In this document: piece after piece, positions 1-8,784 of the stretch
How positions within the stretch are numbered: position 1 is the stretch's first letter
Layout of the letters: each line of letters opens with the position of its first letter
NCBI RefSeq assembly: GCF_019504385.1
Contig: NZ_CP080590.1
Location: forward strand, 1,778,001 to 1,842,000
Direction of reading: 5' to 3'
Length of the DNA: 64,000 nt
Source of the DNA: Devosia salina
GTDB lineage: Bacteria; Pseudomonadota; Alphaproteobacteria; Rhizobiales; Devosiaceae
Translations under genes and position numbers: made by a program
The notes under the pieces: model-generated
What the model was told of the DNA's origin: nothing
What the model saw: the letters and a program-made list of their open reading frames with translations, nothing else
Database searches by the model: none

Positions 1-1281
1 GGCCTCTTCGTCAAAACGGGCCTTGAGCTCGACCAGGCAAGTGACCGACTTTCCGGCCTCGGCCGCCATGATCAGGGCCTTGACGATGGGGCTGTCCGAT
101 GAGGTGCGATAGAGCGTCTGCTTGATCGCGACGACGTCGGGATCACGCGCCGCCTGCATGAGGAACTGTGCCACCACGTCAAAACTCTCGAACGGGTGGT
201 GAACCAGGATGTCCTTGGCACGGATGGCGGCAAAGCTGTCGCCATTATAGTCGCGGATGCGTTCCGGGAACCGCGCCAGATAGGGCGGAAACTTGAGGTC
301 GGCCCGTTCGATATCACAGATCTTGCGGGCGTCGGCCAACCCCAGGAATCCGTGCACCTCGAACACATCGGCATCCTTGACGCCAAGCTGCTCGCCGATC
401 TGGCGCTTCAGCGCCCGCGGCATGGACCGCTCGATCTCAAGCCGGATCACCTGCCCGCGCCGGCGCTGGCGCAAGGCGCTTTCGAACTCGACCACAAGGT
501 CGGCCGCCTCGTCGTCGATTTCGATTTCGCTGTCGCGGATGATGCGGAAGGCGCCGGAGCCGACCACCTCATGGCCCGGAAACATCTTGTGGAAGAACAG
601 CTTGACCAGGGTGTCGATGGTCACGACCTCTGACCGGCCTTCGGAGACCAGTCCACTGGGCAGGTTGATGAAGCGGTCCAGATTGCCCGGAATGCGCACC
701 AGCGCCGTCAGCGGCTGGTCGCTATTGGGGCGTTTGAGCTCAAACGCGAGCGCCAGCCCGAGATTGGGGATGAACGGAAAGGGATGCGCCGGATCGACCG
801 CGATCGGCGTCAGCACCGGGAAGATTTCCTCGCGGAACAGCTTCTGCAAATAGGCCACCTGATCGGTGGTCAGATCGTCTGCTTCGTGGATCACCACGTT
901 CTGCGCAAACAGTTCTTCGCGCAGTTCCTTCCAGTGATCCTGTTGCTCCAGTTGCAGGTGCTGGGCCAGGGTCGCGATTTCCTCAAGCTGCTCGGCCGGC
1001 GACAGGCCATCGGCGCTCTGCTTGGTCATGCCGGCGCGGATCTGCCCTTTGAGGCCCGCCACGCGCACCATGTAGAATTCATCGAGATTGTTGGCCGAGA
1101 TCGACACGAACCGCAGGCGCTCGAGCAGCGGATGGGATGGGTTGCCGGCCTCTTCGAGCACCCGCATGTTGAACTGCAGCCAGCTCACCTCGCGATTGAC
1201 GAAGCGGGCCGGACTGGTGCGCAGCGCCTCGACATCGGGGACCGAACTCTCGGCTTCGGCAAACTCGCTTATTTCATTCAT
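1..1281 (-). CDS. ppk: Polyphosphate kinase 1 (N-terminal 427 residues; cut by window edge)
   Basis: PPK1 makes inorganic polyphosphate from ATP, reversibly. I read 427 codons from an ATG at 1281; the frame is open to base 1, so the C-terminal part is outside. The N domain is clear (SWLQFNMRVLEEA near residue 33, NNLDEFYMVRV near 70), as is the HPFPF stretch near residue 175 and the segment KQTLYRTSSDSPIV near 385 followed by ELKARFDEEA at the edge. The autophosphorylated histidine of the family lies beyond the window. The start overlaps the last 8 bases of hdaA, so the two are probably translationally coupled and transcribed with the upstream permease. Confidence 0.95.
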   Translation of the reverse strand, partial: MNEISEFAEAESSVPDVEALRTSPARFVNREVSWLQFNMRVLEEAGNPSHPLLERLRFVSISANNLDEFYMVRVAGLKGQIRAGMTKQSADGLSPAEQLEEIATLAQHLQLEQQDHWKELREELFAQNVVIHEADDLTTDQVAYLQKLFREEIFPVLTPIAVDPAHPFPFIPNLGLALAFELKRPNSDQPLTALVRIPGNLDRFINLPSGLVSEGRSEVVTIDTLVKLFFHKMFPGHEVVGSGAFRIIRDSEIEIDDEAADLVVEFESALRQRRRGQVIRLEIERSMPRALKRQIGEQLGVKDADVFEVHGFLGLADARKICDIERADLKFPPYLARFPERIRDYNGDSFAAIRAKDILVHHPFESFDVVAQFLMQAARDPDVVAIKQTLYRTSSDSPIVKALIMAAEAGKSVTCLVELKARFDEEA

Positions 1282-2002
1282 CGGTTTCGGCGTCCCAATC
1301 CTGTTGCCGGCCGGCCCCCCGCACTGCCTGGCGCTGCGAGAGGGCCTCCGACGCTATCGCGCGGGTAATGGCCGACCCCTTTGCAAGGGCCAGCCTGTCC
1401 ATCAAGTCGACAAGGGCAGCGGCTTCTTCGGGGCTGCGCTCCATGCGCGGCACCACATAGCCGATGACCTTGGGATCGATCCTGATCTGCCGATCCCCGA
1501 ACAGTTTCACGAACATCTGTGACAACTCGATGTCGTCGCTGACTTCCAGTCGGAAAACCGGCGCACGGCGCACCCGTGAGCGCACATCATCGGTCCGCAG
1601 CGGCCAATGCGCAACATCTTCCCGTGCGCTGAGCAGCAAAGTTCGCTCGCCCCGCATGGCCTGGTTGAGCAGGTGGAACAGGTCATGTTCGTCATAACCG
1701 AGGCGATCGACATCCTCGATCACCACCGCTTGCCGCCCCTCGGCCGACGCGATCGCGCCAATGGTCTCTGGCGTCACCACGATCGCTGCGCTCCTGTCGG
1801 CGAAAATACGGGCCAGATGTGACTTGCCCGAGGCGGCCGGGCCGATCAGCAGCGTCACCCCGTCGGGCCAATGCGGCCAGGCCAGGATGCGGGCATGTGC
1901 CAGCGCGTTGCCGGCGCCAACCAGAAAGTCATCCTCGGCATGCGATGGTTCGTGGCCCAGTTCGAGCGGCAATTGCCGCGGTCCGATGTCAGAGTGCGGC
2001 AT
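1274..2002 (-). CDS. hdaA: HdaA, DnaA-related regulator of replication initiation
   Basis: A 242-residue AAA+ protein that resembles the ATPase domain of DnaA but has no DNA-binding domain IV, as expected of Hda/HdaA, which inactivates DnaA-ATP together with the sliding clamp. Residues 9-15 (RQLPLEL) match the N-terminal clamp-binding motif of Hda. Walker A is GPAASGKS at residues 54-61, and a Walker B-like strand VVIEDVDR follows near 95. I chose the ATG at 2002 because the longer frame runs antisense-style through the permease end and lacks homology; this start gives the clamp motif its normal place. It overlaps the end of the permease gene by 14 bases. Confidence 0.9.
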   Translation of the reverse strand: MPHSDIGPRQLPLELGHEPSHAEDDFLVGAGNALAHARILAWPHWPDGVTLLIGPAASGKSHLARIFADRSAAIVVTPETIGAIASAEGRQAVVIEDVDRLGYDEHDLFHLLNQAMRGERTLLLSAREDVAHWPLRTDDVRSRVRRAPVFRLEVSDDIELSQMFVKLFGDRQIRIDPKVIGYVVPRMERSPEEAAALVDLMDRLALAKGSAITRAIASEALSQRQAVRGAGRQQDWDAETDE

Positions 2003-3080
2003 CGTCACTCTGCGTCCGCCGCCTCGGCCCGAGATAGAGCGCACTTTCCTTGTACTTGCGCACCCCATAGCGGACCAGCACGGAGGCAATGGCCGCCATC
2101 GGCACCGCCAGCAACAGGCCGACAAAACCGAAAACCGCCCCAAGGGCCAGCAGGGCAAACATCATCCATACGGGATTGATGTTGATCGATGATCCCACCA
2201 GCTTGGGATAGAGAATATTGCCCTCAATGAACTGCCAGAACAGATAGATGCCGGCGACCAGCACCACCATCCACCAATTGGGCGCAAACTGGACGATGGC
2301 GATGCCAACGGAAAGTCCGAGCCCGACCGTGAAGCCGACGAACGGGATGAAGCTCAGCAGCCCCCCGATCAGTCCCACGGCAAGCCCGTAGTTAAGTCCG
2401 ATCAGGCTCAGCGCCGTCGCATAGAAGGCCGCATCGAGCAGCAGCACGCTGCCCTGTCCACGGATGACGCCGGCCATGGATTTGTCGATTTCGCGCAGGA
2501 TGCCTTTCACTTCGCCCTTGTGCTCCTTGGGCAGCAGATCGTCGATCCCGCGAACCATGCCTTCCCAGTCGAGCAGCAGGTAGAATGCAACGACCGGCGC
2601 CAGAACGGTAAAACCGACAACGGCAGCGCCGGTCAGCCCGATATTGACCAGTTCGGCGGGCAGGGTTGCAATGAAACCCAGGGCCTGGCGGGCGAGGTCA
2701 TTGAGGCTGTTCTGCAACTGCGCCGCCCGCTCGGGGCCAAGCCAGGCATTGATTTCCGGTGACCAGGCAACCGCAAGCTCCTGCAGGTCCGCAACATAGC
2801 CCGGCAGGCGCTGGATCAGCCCGATCACCTGCTGGCCGATCAGCGGCACGAACATGAAGAAGATGCTCACGACCAGGGTGAGGACGCTGAACAGCACCAC
2901 CACGGTGGCCCAGACGCGGTTGAACCGCCACTTCTGCAATTGGTTCACCAGCGGGTTGAGCAGATAGGCCAGGGCCGCGCCCACCACGAATGGCAGGAGG
3001 ATGCCGCGGAATACCCATAGCGACAGGATCAGGGCCAGCAGCAACCCGATCCAGATGAACACTTGATTTCTGAGTGCCAT
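1989..3080 (-). CDS. AI-2E family (PerM-type) membrane permease
   Basis: A 363-residue integral membrane protein with about seven to eight hydrophobic segments. N-terminal helices cover residues 8-45, there is a soluble stretch around 90-140, and the conserved C-terminal glycine-rich helices include GLLSFIPFVGFTVGLG and the VGSSININPVWMMFALL region typical of the family. Some members export autoinducer-2 or ions, but the substrate cannot be read from the sequence. It is the first gene of a minus-strand unit with hdaA and ppk, and is divergent from purM across a 134-base gap that must hold both promoters. This PerM-Hda arrangement beside purMN is widely conserved in the order. Confidence 0.88.
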   Translation of the reverse strand: MALRNQVFIWIGLLLALILSLWVFRGILLPFVVGAALAYLLNPLVNQLQKWRFNRVWATVVVLFSVLTLVVSIFFMFVPLIGQQVIGLIQRLPGYVADLQELAVAWSPEINAWLGPERAAQLQNSLNDLARQALGFIATLPAELVNIGLTGAAVVGFTVLAPVVAFYLLLDWEGMVRGIDDLLPKEHKGEVKGILREIDKSMAGVIRGQGSVLLLDAAFYATALSLIGLNYGLAVGLIGGLLSFIPFVGFTVGLGLSVGIAIVQFAPNWWMVVLVAGIYLFWQFIEGNILYPKLVGSSININPVWMMFALLALGAVFGFVGLLLAVPMAAIASVLVRYGVRKYKESALYLGPRRRTQSDDAAL

Positions 3081-3214
3081 GAAGCCGGGCAGCCCTTGCG
3101 TCTAGGTAATCGAAAAGCTATCAGGCCCTCTAACGGCCAACACCGAAAATTTCAACCAACCCGGTTCGCGCGCAGCCATTTGCGCCCGCAATCCCCAGCA
3201 TGGCAAGAAGGCTC

Positions 3215-4291
3215 ATGTCCGACGCACAAAACCTGCCATCAAACGGTCTGTCATACAAGCAGGCCGGTGTCGACATTGATGCCGGCAATGCCCTTGTGGA
3301 AGCCATCAAACCGGCCGTCCGGTCCACCCGCCGCCCGGGCGCCGATGGCGAGATCGGCGGCTTCGGCGGATTGTTCGATCTCAAGGCCGCCGGCTTCGTC
3401 GATCCGGTGCTCGTCGCCGCCAATGACGGCGTCGGCACCAAGCTCAAGATTGCCATCGACACCGGCAAGCACGACACGATTGGCCAGGACCTCGTCGCCA
3501 TGTGCGTCAACGATCTTGTCGTGCAGGGCGCAGAGCCCCTCTTCTTCCTCGACTACTTCGCCACCGGCAAGCTGGACGTCGCGCAGGGTACCGCCATCGT
3601 CGAAGGCATCGCCCATGGCTGCCGCCTGGCCGGTTGCGCCCTGATCGGCGGCGAAACCGCCGAGATGCCGGGCATGTACCATGGCAATGACTACGACCTG
3701 GCCGGCTTTGCGGTCGGCGCCGCCGAACGCCATGCGCTGCTGCCCCGCAAAGACATCGCAGCCGGCGACACTCTGGTCGCCATTGCCTCATCGGGCGTCC
3801 ATTCCAACGGCTATTCGCTGGTGCGCAAGATCGTGGAACTCTCGGGCCTAGCCTGGGACGCCCCTGCCCCCTTCGCCGAAGGAAAGTCGCTGGCCGAAGC
3901 GCTGCTCGAGCCGACCCGGATCTATGTGAAGCCCCTGCTCGCGGCGCTGCGCGATGGCCTCGGCATCAAGGCGTTGGCCCATATCACCGGTGGCGGCTTC
4001 ATCGACAACATTCCACGCGTACTGCCCGATGACCTGGCTGCCGATATCGATCTCGGCGCCGTCACCGTCCCGGCGGTTTTCGGCTGGCTCTCCAAGGTTG
4101 GCGGCATGAGCGAGCGCGAAATGCTGCGCACCTTCAATTGTGGCGTCGGCATGCTGGTGGCGGTTAGCCCGGAAGATGCCGAAAAGCTCGTCGCCAGCCT
4201 GACCGCGTCGGGCGAAATCGCGGCTGTGGTTGGTCAGTTGACCGCCCGCGCCGCTGAGCCCGTCACCTTCCGGGGCGCGCTGGCGCTGTGA
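3215..4291 (+). CDS. purM: Phosphoribosylformylglycinamidine cyclo-ligase
   Basis: PurM (AIR synthetase) closes the imidazole ring in step 5 of purine synthesis, using ATP. The 358-residue protein carries the glycine-rich start GVDIDAGN, the ATP-site motif NDGVGTKL near residue 75, DYFATGKLD, and the GGGFIDNIPR segment near residue 258. The ATG at 3215 is preceded by an AAGAAGG Shine-Dalgarno at about 3205; an ATG five codons upstream lies inside that sequence and is less likely. Its stop overlaps the GTG of purN, so purM and purN form a coupled pair. Confidence 0.96.
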   Translation: MSDAQNLPSNGLSYKQAGVDIDAGNALVEAIKPAVRSTRRPGADGEIGGFGGLFDLKAAGFVDPVLVAANDGVGTKLKIAIDTGKHDTIGQDLVAMCVNDLVVQGAEPLFFLDYFATGKLDVAQGTAIVEGIAHGCRLAGCALIGGETAEMPGMYHGNDYDLAGFAVGAAERHALLPRKDIAAGDTLVAIASSGVHSNGYSLVRKIVELSGLAWDAPAPFAEGKSLAEALLEPTRIYVKPLLAALRDGLGIKALAHITGGGFIDNIPRVLPDDLAADIDLGAVTVPAVFGWLSKVGGMSEREMLRTFNCGVGMLVAVSPEDAEKLVASLTASGEIAAVVGQLTARAAEPVTFRGALAL

Positions 4292-4875
4292 CCCGGAAAC
4301 GTGTCGCCATACTGATTTCGGGCCGCGGCTCCAACATGGCGGCGCTGATTGAGGCCGCCAGGGCGCCGGACTATCCGGCCGAGATTGTGGGTGTGCTCTC
4401 GAACCGGGCTGCCGCGCCCGGCCTTCAGACCGCCGCGGCCAATGGCATCGCCACGGCCTCGCTTGCACAAAGCAAGTTCCCCAGCCGCGACATGTTCGAG
4501 GACACCATGACCCAGGTGCTGGAAAGCTGGGGCGCGGACTATGTCTGCCTTGCCGGCTTCATGCGCATATTGGGCGAAGACTTCGTCAATCGCTGGCAGG
4601 GCCGGATGATCAATATCCACCCCTCCCTGCTGCCTGCCTACAAGGGTCTCAACACGCATGAGCGCGCTCTGGCCGATGGCGCGACCGAGCATGGCTGCAC
4701 CGTTCATTTCGTCACGCCTGGCCTCGACGAAGGTCCCGCCATCCTCCAGGCCCGGGTCCCGGTATTGCCCGGCGACACGCCCGATACGCTCTCGGCACGC
4801 ATACTGGTCGAGGAACATCGCATCTACCCAGAGGCCCTGCGCATGCTGGCGAGCGGCGAAGCCGCCCTCGCCTAG
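4288..4875 (+). CDS. purN: Phosphoribosylglycinamide formyltransferase
   Basis: PurN transfers a formyl group from 10-formyltetrahydrofolate to GAR in step 3 of purine synthesis. The 195-residue protein shows the phosphate-binding start ISGRGSNM near residue 12, the catalytic Asn/His in INIHPSLLPAYKG near residue 110, and the Asp-containing DEGPAI near residue 150. Translation starts at a GTG that overlaps the purM stop by four bases. No terminator is evident in the 153 bases that follow, which otherwise hold nothing I can identify. Confidence 0.95.
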   Translation: MTRKRVAILISGRGSNMAALIEAARAPDYPAEIVGVLSNRAAAPGLQTAAANGIATASLAQSKFPSRDMFEDTMTQVLESWGADYVCLAGFMRILGEDFVNRWQGRMINIHPSLLPAYKGLNTHERALADGATEHGCTVHFVTPGLDEGPAILQARVPVLPGDTPDTLSARILVEEHRIYPEALRMLASGEAALA

Positions 4876-5028
4876 CTCAGGCCGGCGGCGTAGATGCGCC
4901 TCAAAGTCGGACCGACGGCTCGCCGCCCCCGATCCATCACAACAATTGATGGCGCCCATCGTCAAAATCGGTTCGACCTTTGTTCTGCCGAAGCGTAGCG
5001 TGCCGCCTTCTCGAATGGGGAAGCGAAA

Positions 5029-5919
5029 ATGAGTCTGCGTGACTGGTTCTGGATCATCCTTCTGGGCGCCATCTGGGGGTGTTCCTTCGTGTTCAACGCG
5101 ATTCTGATCCGTGAACTGGGGCCGCTCTGGGTCACCACCCTGCGCGTCGGCATCGGTGCTCTGGGGTGTTGGGCGGTGCTCTTCGCCTTGCGCAAGCCCA
5201 TTCCGCGCGACCCCGTTCTATGGCTGCAGCTGGCCGGTCTCGGCGTCATCGCCTACGCCATCCCCTTTGCTCTGTTCCCGATGGCCCAGGCCCATTTGGC
5301 CAGCGGCATCGCCGCCATCATCAACGCGCTGACGCCCATGGTCACGGCGGTCATTTCCCATTTCTGGATCGGCGGCGAAAGGGCCACGCCCACCAAGTTC
5401 ACCGGGGTGGCCATCGGCTTTGTCGGCGCTGCCATACTGGTGTCGCCGGCACTCTCGGAGGGCGGAAACTCCCATCTCTGGGCCGTAGCGGCCTGTCTGG
5501 GCGCGACCCTTTGCTACGGCTTGTCGCTCAACATCACCCGAAGCTTCAAGCATATCGAACCCACCGCCTTTGCCGCGATCGCGCTGACCGGGGCGTCATT
5601 GGTGGCGGCGCCGGTCGCGTTTTTCACCGAAGGCACGCCACATATGACGCAACCAGCGACCTGGGGCGCGGCTCTGGCCATCGGCCTGCTCTCGACGGCG
5701 TTCACCTTCCAGGTCATGTACCGAATCCTGCCGCGCGTCGGCGCCACCAATTTTGCCACGACCACGTTCATCGCGCCGATCTCGGCGCTGATTATCGGTG
5801 TCACCGTGCTGGGCGAAACCATTCTGCCCATCCAGATACTGGGCATGCTGGTGATCTTTTTCGGTCTGCTTTTCATTGACGGGCGCATCCGCCAGGTCTG
5901 GCAACGCGCGACTGCCTGA
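5029..5919 (+). CDS. DMT-superfamily transporter with two EamA domains
   Basis: A 296-residue protein with ten predicted membrane segments forming two EamA repeats (about 1-140 and 150-290). The first repeat holds the usual WGCSFVFNAILIRELGP, and the second repeat ends with VLGETILPIQILGMLVIFFG. Members export metabolites such as amino acids or purine derivatives; this one's substrate is not known. The neighbourhood beside purMN is not strong enough to assign purine export. The ATG follows the weak Shine-Dalgarno-like GGGGAAGCGAAA. Confidence 0.9.
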   Translation: MSLRDWFWIILLGAIWGCSFVFNAILIRELGPLWVTTLRVGIGALGCWAVLFALRKPIPRDPVLWLQLAGLGVIAYAIPFALFPMAQAHLASGIAAIINALTPMVTAVISHFWIGGERATPTKFTGVAIGFVGAAILVSPALSEGGNSHLWAVAACLGATLCYGLSLNITRSFKHIEPTAFAAIALTGASLVAAPVAFFTEGTPHMTQPATWGAALAIGLLSTAFTFQVMYRILPRVGATNFATTTFIAPISALIIGVTVLGETILPIQILGMLVIFFGLLFIDGRIRQVWQRATA

Positions 5920-5926
5920 GCCAAGG

Positions 5927-5965
5927 AACCTCCCTGCCTAGCCGGCGTTGCCTCGGCAGGAGGTT
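5927..5965 (+). promoter_or_regulatory. Hairpin masking the Shine-Dalgarno of the proline-rich gene
   Basis: Bases 5927-5938 (AACCTCCCTGCC) pair with 5955-5965 (GGCAGGAGGTT), giving eleven base pairs with a single bulged C and a 16-base loop. The right arm contains the AGGAGG Shine-Dalgarno (5958-5963) of the gene starting at 5969. In the folded state the ribosome site would be closed. There is no T-run, so this is not an obvious terminator for the transporter gene upstream. Control of translation is an inference from the pairing. Confidence 0.55.
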
Positions 5966-5968
5966 ACC

Positions 5969-6175
5969 ATGCCCGAACCCAGACCAGACATCGATCCGCG
6001 GCCGATCCCTGAAATCGTCCCGCAACCCGAGCCGGCCCAGCCGCAGCCCGTCGATCCGGTGCCGCCCGGCCCAGTCGAGGTGCCGCCGGACCAGCCGGTG
6101 GAAGAGCCCTACCCCACGCCTTTTCCAGACGCTCCACCCGGGGCAGGCTACGATCCACGCGCCGGGGAGGTCTAG
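5969..6175 (+). CDS. Small proline-rich acidic protein
   Basis: A 68-residue ORF beginning at an ATG five bases after a near-perfect AGGAGG. About one third of the residues are proline, in PxP and QPxP patterns (IVPQPEPAQPQPVDPVPP), with many Asp and Glu. It has no signal peptide, no membrane segment and no domain I recognise, and is probably disordered. It is followed one base later by a second ORF of the same character. Either it is a real small protein or a chance frame in GC-rich DNA; the strong Shine-Dalgarno sites of both ORFs favour real. Confidence 0.6.
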   Translation: MPEPRPDIDPRPIPEIVPQPEPAQPQPVDPVPPGPVEVPPDQPVEEPYPTPFPDAPPGAGYDPRAGEV

Positions 6176-6176
6176 C

Positions 6177-6362
6177 ATGCCCGGTCCGCGCGACGACGAT
6201 GACGTTCCGCACAACAAGCCACAGCCGGTGCCGCCCATGCCGGTCGGCCTGCCAACCGGCGACGCGGACCATCCGCACACCTCACCCCTGAATAGTGACG
6301 ACGACACAGAAGAGCCCGATCCCGGCCTGCCGCCGGAACCGGGCCATGACATCAATCCGTAG
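6177..6362 (+). CDS. Second small proline-rich acidic protein
   Basis: A 61-residue ORF whose ATG lies one base after the stop of the previous small gene, with GGGGAGGT about seven bases upstream. It is rich in Pro and Asp (RDDDDVPHNKPQP, NSDDDTEEPDPGLPPEP) and has no cysteine or hydrophobic core. The two ORFs look like a two-gene unit of paralogous or co-functioning disordered proteins. Its end converges on gatB with only eight bases between stops. Confidence 0.6.
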   Translation: MPGPRDDDDVPHNKPQPVPPMPVGLPTGDADHPHTSPLNSDDDTEEPDPGLPPEPGHDINP

Positions 6363-6370
6363 CGGCGGCG

Positions 6371-7870
6371 TTACTCGATGCCGAGCTTGGCCTTCATCAT
6401 CTCGTTGAGTGCCTGCGGGTTGGCCTTGCCGCCCGAGGCCTTCATGGCCTGACCGACGAACCAGCCAATCATTGTCGGCTTGGCCTTGACCTTCTCGACC
6501 TGGTCCGGATTGGCGGCGATGATCTCGTCGACGATCTTTTCGATCGCCCCAAGGTCCGTCACCTGCTTGAGGCCGCGACGTTCCACGATTTCGGCCGGGT
6601 CGCCTTCGTGTTCCTCGGCGATCAGGATCTGTAGCACGTCCTTGCCGCCCTTGGACGAAATCGTGCCTCCGGCAATGAGGTCGACCAGCCCCGCAATCTG
6701 TGCCGGCTGCAAATGGGTTTCCCAGACGGCAAGACCCTGGCTATTGGCATAGGCGGCGACGTCGCCATTGAGAATATTGGCAACCGCCTTGCCATCGCGC
6801 TTGCTGCCACCGTGGGCCACGCAGGCTTCATAATAGTCCGCCGTTTCGCGATCGAGCGTCAGCACCATGGCATCATAGGGTGTCACCCCATAATCGGAAA
6901 TGAAGCGGGCCTGCTTCTCGTCCGGCAGTTCGGGCAGGTGCTGGGCCAGATCGGCGATGAAGGCATCGTCGAATTCGAGGGGCAGCAGGTCCGGATCGGG
7001 GAAGTAGCGATAGTCGTGCGCTTCTTCCTTGGAGCGCATCGAGCGGGTTTCGCCAAGCTTTGGGTCGAACAGGCGGGTTTCCTGGTCGATGGCGCCGCCA
7101 TCTTCCAGAATGTCGATCTGACGGCGGGCCTCATACTCAATGGCCTGGCCGGCAAAGCGGATCGAGTTGACGTTCTTGATTTCGCAGCGCGTGCCGAATT
7201 CGCCGCCGGGACGGCGCACCGAGACGTTGACGTCGGCGCGCATCGAGCCCTGCTCCATGTTTCCGTCACAGGTGCCGAGATAGCGCAGGATGGTGCGCAG
7301 CTTCGAGAGATAGGCCTTGGCCTCCTCGGACGAGCGCAGGTCAGGCTTGGAAACGATCTCCATCAGGGCCACGCCCGACCGGTTGAGGTCGACAAAGCTC
7401 ATGTTCGGGTGCTGGTCGTGAATGGACTTGCCGGCGTCCTGTTCCAGATGCAGGCGCTCGATACCAATCTCGATCTGCTCGCCGTCGACATCGAGCAAAA
7501 CCTTGCCCTCGCCCACGATCGGGTCCTTGAACTGGGAAATCTGATAACCCTGCGGCAGGTCCGGATAGAAATAGTTCTTCCGGTCGAAGACCGAGCGCTT
7601 GTTGATCTGTGCCCTCAGGCCCAGACCCGTGCGAACGGCCTGGCGCACGCACTCTTCGTTGATGGTGGGCAGCATGCCGGGCATGGCCGCATCCACGAAG
7701 CTGACATTGGCATTGGGCGGATTGCCAAAGGCCGTGGACGAGCCCGAGAACAGTTTGCTCTCGCTGGTGACCTGGGCGTGCACCTCCATGCCGATGATCA
7801 CTTCCCAGTCGCCGGTCGAACCGGGAATCAGGCGCTTCTTGTCGGGGGTGCGGGTATCAACGAGGGTCAC
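6371..7870 (-). CDS. gatB: Asp-tRNA(Asn)/Glu-tRNA(Gln) amidotransferase subunit B
   Basis: GatB binds the mischarged tRNA in the GatCAB complex and activates the side chain with ATP so that ammonia from GatA can amidate it. The 499-residue protein has the family signature EVHAQVTSESKLFSG near residue 30, FDRKNYFYPDLPQGYQISQ near 90 (kinase-like core), RADVNVSV near 205, and the C-terminal YqeY-like tRNA-binding domain after about residue 390. gatB is on the same strand as gatA and gatC but is separated from them by chorismate mutase, acetyltransferase and yjhX genes. Confidence 0.97.
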   Translation of the reverse strand: MTLVDTRTPDKKRLIPGSTGDWEVIIGMEVHAQVTSESKLFSGSSTAFGNPPNANVSFVDAAMPGMLPTINEECVRQAVRTGLGLRAQINKRSVFDRKNYFYPDLPQGYQISQFKDPIVGEGKVLLDVDGEQIEIGIERLHLEQDAGKSIHDQHPNMSFVDLNRSGVALMEIVSKPDLRSSEEAKAYLSKLRTILRYLGTCDGNMEQGSMRADVNVSVRRPGGEFGTRCEIKNVNSIRFAGQAIEYEARRQIDILEDGGAIDQETRLFDPKLGETRSMRSKEEAHDYRYFPDPDLLPLEFDDAFIADLAQHLPELPDEKQARFISDYGVTPYDAMVLTLDRETADYYEACVAHGGSKRDGKAVANILNGDVAAYANSQGLAVWETHLQPAQIAGLVDLIAGGTISSKGGKDVLQILIAEEHEGDPAEIVERRGLKQVTDLGAIEKIVDEIIAANPDQVEKVKAKPTMIGWFVGQAMKASGGKANPQALNEMMKAKLGIE

Positions 7871-7950
7871 TGGGCAGTCCTGAAAGACAAGGCAAAACTA
7901 GGCATCTGATTAGCCGTCTTGCCATGGCGTTGCAACTGCTTCGGCTCGGG

Positions 7951-8460
7951 TCAGTCTTCCTCGATTTCCCCGTCATAGGGTCGCAGGCGCTTTTCCAGAT
8001 GAACGCTTACGAATGGGTCGTGTCCATCCCGGCCATCCGGGCGCAGCGCCAGGATACGATAGCCCTGCCGCTCGTAGAAGCGCACCGCACGCACATGGTC
8101 CGCCGGGGTTTCCAGATGCACACGCTCCGCGCCCTGCAATTCGAGCATGGTCTCCATCCGATTGAGAAGCATCGCGCCGATGCGGTGGCCCTGCATCTCA
8201 GGAATGACGAACAGGTATGGAATGTAGCTGCGCCCGGCCACGCGGGAACACCAGCCCACCACGATCTCGTCGATCTCGGCCACGATGGTATGGCGCCAGC
8301 CATGACCGACGGCATGCGACAGGCGGCGGCGCTCGGCCTCGCGCAGACCGGGCTTGTCCGTCAGGATCGGCAGGATGCCGGTTTCCCAGGCCCGGTAGGC
8401 GATATCGGCCAGCCGCGGGGCATCGGCTATTTCCGCCTTGCGTATCCGAATGCCCGGCAT
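7951..8460 (-). CDS. GNAT-family N-acetyltransferase
   Basis: A 169-residue single-domain GNAT protein. The N-terminal strand IRIRKAEIADAPRL and the acetyl-CoA loop region VIPEMQGHRIGAMLLNRME (near residue 85-105; Q/RxxGxG/A type) are clear, followed by HLETPADHVRAVRFYERQGY. The acceptor substrate is unknown. It ends in an acidic tail. It starts nine bases after the chorismate mutase stop, so the two genes are probably one transcript. Confidence 0.88.
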   Translation of the reverse strand: MPGIRIRKAEIADAPRLADIAYRAWETGILPILTDKPGLREAERRRLSHAVGHGWRHTIVAEIDEIVVGWCSRVAGRSYIPYLFVIPEMQGHRIGAMLLNRMETMLELQGAERVHLETPADHVRAVRFYERQGYRILALRPDGRDGHDPFVSVHLEKRLRPYDGEIEED

Positions 8461-8469
8461 CTGCGCCTC

Positions 8470-8784
8470 CTACTTGGCTCGCTTGCGCGCCGCGATGATG
8501 CCCTTCTCATAATTGATGTTCCAACTGATCAGGGTCCGCCAGATAAGTTCGGCCTGATCCTCGTCGAGATCAAGGTCCAAACTGCGCCCCCGAACCTTCG
8601 TGATGATCGCCTCGATCCGGACCGGGTCAAAGGCCTCGTGCGGATCCGTCTTGATCTCTGCCATCCGCGTCACATAGCCATGGCGCTCCGCGAACAGGGC
8701 AAGCAGCGCCTGGTCGATGCGGTCGATCTCGACCCGCACGTCATCCTTGGTTTCGCACTCTGCTGGCAGTTTGGCAGCGGTCAC
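8470..8784 (-). CDS. Chorismate mutase, AroQ class
   Basis: A 104-residue all-helical AroQ-type domain converting chorismate to prephenate for Phe/Tyr synthesis. The helix-1 motif VRVEIDRIDQALLALFAER, the central RMAEIKTDP with FDPVRIE, and the third helix LIWRTLISWNINYEKG match the monofunctional family. I chose the GTG at 8784 because GAGGGGAC lies just upstream; a longer frame reaches 8862 but has no homology. It is upstream of the acetyltransferase in the same direction. Confidence 0.88.
   Translation of the reverse strand: MTAAKLPAECETKDDVRVEIDRIDQALLALFAERHGYVTRMAEIKTDPHEAFDPVRIEAIITKVRGRSLDLDLDEDQAELIWRTLISWNINYEKGIIAARKRAK

Noticed and set aside
4876..5028. Gap between purN and the EamA gene, checked for a purine riboswitch
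   Set aside because: No purine-aptamer loops or terminator stem were found.
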